From NCBI GenBank assembly GCA_021018815.1, contig JAITYX010000083.1:2418001-2482000 (forward strand): a stretch of DNA of 64,000 bases, given 5' to 3'. The position numbers and the translations under genes were made by a program. The notes beneath the pieces are model-generated. The model was not told the DNA's origin and made no database searches. It was given only the letters and a program-made list of their open reading frames with translations. Below are positions 61,270-64,000 of this stretch, one piece after another. The DNA comes from Talinum fruticosum. Its lineage: Eukaryota > Streptophyta > Magnoliopsida > Caryophyllales > Talinaceae. Each line of letters starts with the position of its first letter. The first letter of the stretch is position 1.

Positions 61270-62082
61270 AAGGGGTGGGAAGTCTGAAGGGATGTCGGCT
61301 GTTGGCCCACAATGAGAATTCCCTGTACTAGATAATTCGATATCCCAACTTATACTCGAATTTCCCTTGAGAAGGATGACTTACGCCTTTGGGCATTAAA
61401 TTCTACTTATGCACATTTCAAGGTTTTAATAGATCATTTTGGACTCATTATCTTGATAATTGATAGATAGTCATTATCGAAACAGATCCGAGTTTTTAAA
61501 ATTTAGTCGACACTTATTTCATCCATTTTAATCTATTCATACATCAAATTATAGGTTTTTGAGCTTAAGAGCCTCCATGGTATAGAAGAGGAGAGGCCAT
61601 CTAATGGAGCAGTGGCCCTCGGTTCGGACTTCGAGTATGTGTCCGCTCTTTTATTAGAATCCCGTGAATGTGATCCAAGCTTTTGGAATAATTTTCCATG
61701 CCCAAGTGAACTCTTTTGAATTATGCACTGTCACTCTTAAGTGTGTTGGGGCATCAATTGGCGAGAAGCCTCCATTGACGAAGAAATTACCAGCTACAAC
61801 TACTCGTAATATTCTTTGTGTTTTCCCCTTACTCTTTCCGGTTTCTTGTTGACCATTTGCTTCTTCTCTCCCCAAGTGAACAAGAGTTGGATTTATGCTC
61901 AAATTTTGAATTCTGTTTCCCTGGTTTTTATTTTTGAAATTTTTTAAAAAATTGCCTTGTTGATAACTCTGTTGATTTATGTGTATGCATGTCAATCTTT
62001 TAAGGTTGGCAAGCTGAAGAGTCTTTGTGAGAGCTTTTTCAAGTTGAAATCCATCAAGTTAAAGTTGTTTCTCCAAGAAGAG

Positions 62083-62989
62083 GTATGTCCGAAGCGTAAT
62101 CGATATTCATTCTGTTTGGCTTACTATAATGAAATTTTTACAAAATGATATGTTTCCCCAAAAGTAGGTTATGTTTTTTGTGGGGTCCAAAAAGTAGGGT
62201 GAAATTTCAGTGGAGATATAGGCCTAGATTTTCCCAAGTTCTTTATTTATCATAATGTTTTAAAGTTATCTATATGTATCTAGATATTTTGAAGTTTATC
62301 CATATCTTATATTTTGTATTCCAAATCTTAATTTATTTGGGCAGGAATAATAATTACTTCCAAGTTTATATTAGATCTTCCAAAGTTGATATTGGTATGT
62401 TTAAATTTATCTTTATTTATTCAGATTGTTGCACATATGTTCAAATTCTTCTAAACGATATGCAATATATATCGCACCAATGCGAATTCTTCAAAAACAA
62501 TGATTTCAATCACATTACACCATCTAACTTACAACCCATAGCACACAAACATGTCTAAATGAGTAAACAATACCATTAAATGCAAAACAAATCTTCAAAT
62601 CAAGAATTTTCTCTAATAGAACCTTAAAAAGGGAAAATAAGGATAGGATGAACAACCACACGTGTTGAGGATAATTTTCACCTCACACAACCAAAACAAT
62701 TTGCATATTGATAATATATACAATATCATTCAAACTATCATTTCCAGAATGGTAATAGTATGGATATTACGCAAAGAACTACGTTTCATGTTTTCAAGAC
62801 AAATCATTGATAAAACTAAGGTTTCATGCTTTTAGGACATAGACACTCATACATGTAGACCACATTTAAATCGATCAAGACCCAAGTTTCAATTTCAACA
62901 AATAAGAACGAACTACTCATTGTAATTACTTCTTGGGTAACAACCTTCAAAATCATTTACTGATGTCCTTTGAGCAAAAGAACCACACT
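62083..62989. other. AT-rich spacer between the cofactor E relic and the right-edge gene
   Basis: No exon of either gene recognised. It should include the 3' UTR of the minus-strand gene that ends at 62990. Confidence 0.5.
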
Positions 62990-63850
62990 TTATGTCTTCA
63001 AAAGCTTTGAACCAATGAACAAAGACATCCAAGAACTGACCACATCAACAAGATGGTCAAGATCCTTTATGGTTTCTGCACGAAGAAAATGCGAGTCCAC
63101 ACCCAATGTTGTGCCGACATCTCTTGCTACAGTCTCTAATGGAGTCGCAAAAATCAAATTCGCTAAAAGCTCACTTCCACGATTTACCGCATCAACCATT
63201 GCAGGAGGTACATCCGGGAGAGCCTGTACATTAAAAGGGAAAGTAAGTCAAAGCTCCAAAAAACAACACAGTGGTGCATGAGTCAAATGCTTAAAGATCC
63301 ACATGTCGCAAAGGCATGCCATGATCCCTGTACGAATTGACATATCCAGCATTGAACTAATGATAGAATCCACACTGAGCAATTATGCTAATGCTGATGT
63401 TTCATCGATTGGGTCATCTTTGAACTTTATTAGAAGATTCCTCGTTACACCATAATATGATTTTACCTGGAATACACAATTCTAAATTTTTAGGTTGTAG
63501 TTATATCCAACAACAATTATGCCTATTCAACTTGGGACAACTCATTAGAGTGTCACCCCAGTAACCCCATGTTCAATTGTTCTCGTTATATTATATAAAT
63601 AATATTGGTCAACCGCATTAAATGCCAGGCTCAAGTATTGACTTCTTCCAAAAATGCGGGTAAAGTGGTAGTGAATATGAGGAACAAAGGAACAACTACT
63701 CCTAAATGCGTTCCTGCAATTGATATTAGTATTTGCAGAATTTGCAGAGATCTAGATAATGGCAATCTTACCATTACAAACGTTCCTGCAAGCATACATT
63801 CTAGGAGGCCCACACAAAAATTTTCAAAAACATTTTTGCCAATTTCAAAT
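62990..63850 (-). CDS. 3' part of an unidentified minus-strand gene, continuing beyond the window
   Basis: Two exon-like blocks with good splice signals. The last exon, 63223-62990, follows a TTTTAATGTACAG acceptor. It reads ALPDVPPAMVDAVNRGSELL, then a segment with TPLETVARDVGTTLGVDSHF, and ends at a TAA after SKLLKT. An upstream exon, 63850-63772, has CTCAAAG before and GTAAGA after; it reads FEIGKNVFENFCVGLLECML, then AGTFVM, a hydrophobic stretch. Both junctions are in phase 0, so they can join directly. The protein looks membrane-associated in part. I do not recognise the family. The gene's start lies to the right of the window. Antisense ORFs over the same exons are shadows. Confidence 0.55.
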
Positions 63851-64000
63851 CTTTGAGAAAAATTAACTAAAAAATGCATGAAATATTAGTATTAAGCAAC
63901 AGTAGGTAGTAAAATTTCAAGAAATTTTCTTTGCCAAGTTAAAATCTTTTAAAATAAATATGTAATAGAAGCATTAAAGACTAATACCAAGTAGTAATAT

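Larger units (their letters stand above)
59058..62082 (+). pseudogene. TFCE: Tubulin-folding cofactor E, 5'-truncated pseudogene
   Basis: Cofactor E (PFIFFERLING in Arabidopsis) assembles alpha/beta-tubulin in the cytosol. Three exon-like blocks appear in family order. Block A, 59058-59123, has ACAG before and GTAATG after, and reads YVRLVMSKCHNNREEIRRVP. Block B, 61730-61804, reads VTLKCVGASIGEKPPLTKKL then PATTT. Block C, 62005-62082, has TTTTAAG before and GTATGT after, and reads VGKLKSLCESFFKLKSIKLK then LFLQEE, part of the ubiquitin-like end. Block B has lost its acceptor (AC in place of AG) and its donor is displaced by one base. The CAP-Gly and leucine-rich repeat exons, the HPRF/GIEDE segment and the last exon are not visible. 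A stretch at 60001-60050 (VGENSSASVNGRSKTQK) might be a remnant of the missing exon. Inference: a duplicated, decaying gene fragment. Confidence 0.68.

Overview
This is a window of a plant nuclear chromosome, most likely a eudicot. Two intact-looking gene models with introns encode plant-specific products: a chloroplast geranylgeranyl reductase and a GASA/snakin peptide. A third encodes a P-class PPR protein with a transit-like N-terminus. The rest is AT-rich spacer and layers of decayed retrotransposons typical of plants (Ty1/copia, Ty3/gypsy-type LTRs, an L1-type LINE, a hAT MITE, CACTA ends). I saw no bacterial-style operon, CRISPR array, rRNA or convincing tRNA. Layout: 1-13.0 kb is a stack of LTR retrotransposon relics. 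A copia pol remnant lies on the minus strand (1.2-2.2 kb), then LTR-like and copia fragments (2.3-5.8 kb), then a large LTR (family B, 5863-12362). Family B is itself interrupted by a 500-bp hAT MITE (6160-6659) and by a 3.2-kb solo LTR (family A, 8482-11672). 14.4-16.7 kb holds CHLP (two exons, plus strand). 18.0-27.6 kb is one L1-type LINE, broken inside its endonuclease domain by a copia element (19157-25872), broken again by a TRIM-like element (26285-26596) and cut off in its reverse transcriptase. 27.6-34.2 kb is AT-rich non-coding retroelement debris with one gypsy gag fragment. 34.6-35.1 kb is the GASA gene (minus). 35.1-51.6 kb is spacer with MITE, CACTA and copia pieces, further copies of LTR families A and B, and a 514-bp tandem duplication. 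51.7-54.7 kb is the PPR gene (EMB1006-like). 55-62 kb is mostly non-coding but carries three dispersed exon-like blocks of tubulin-folding cofactor E, apparently a 5'-truncated pseudogene. At the right edge a minus-strand gene of unknown function is only partly inside the window. The real genes are independent single-copy nuclear genes and not a pathway cluster: CHLP acts in chlorophyll and tocopherol synthesis in plastids, the PPR protein probably in organelle RNA metabolism, and the GASA peptide is secreted. Three single-base breaks in CHLP and the PPR gene all fall in short homopolymers and look more like assembly errors than biology. I found no evidence for a new multi-gene system. The most informative structures are the nested insertions, for which the window itself holds paralogous empty sites, and a row of three near-perfect hairpins at 1101-1193.
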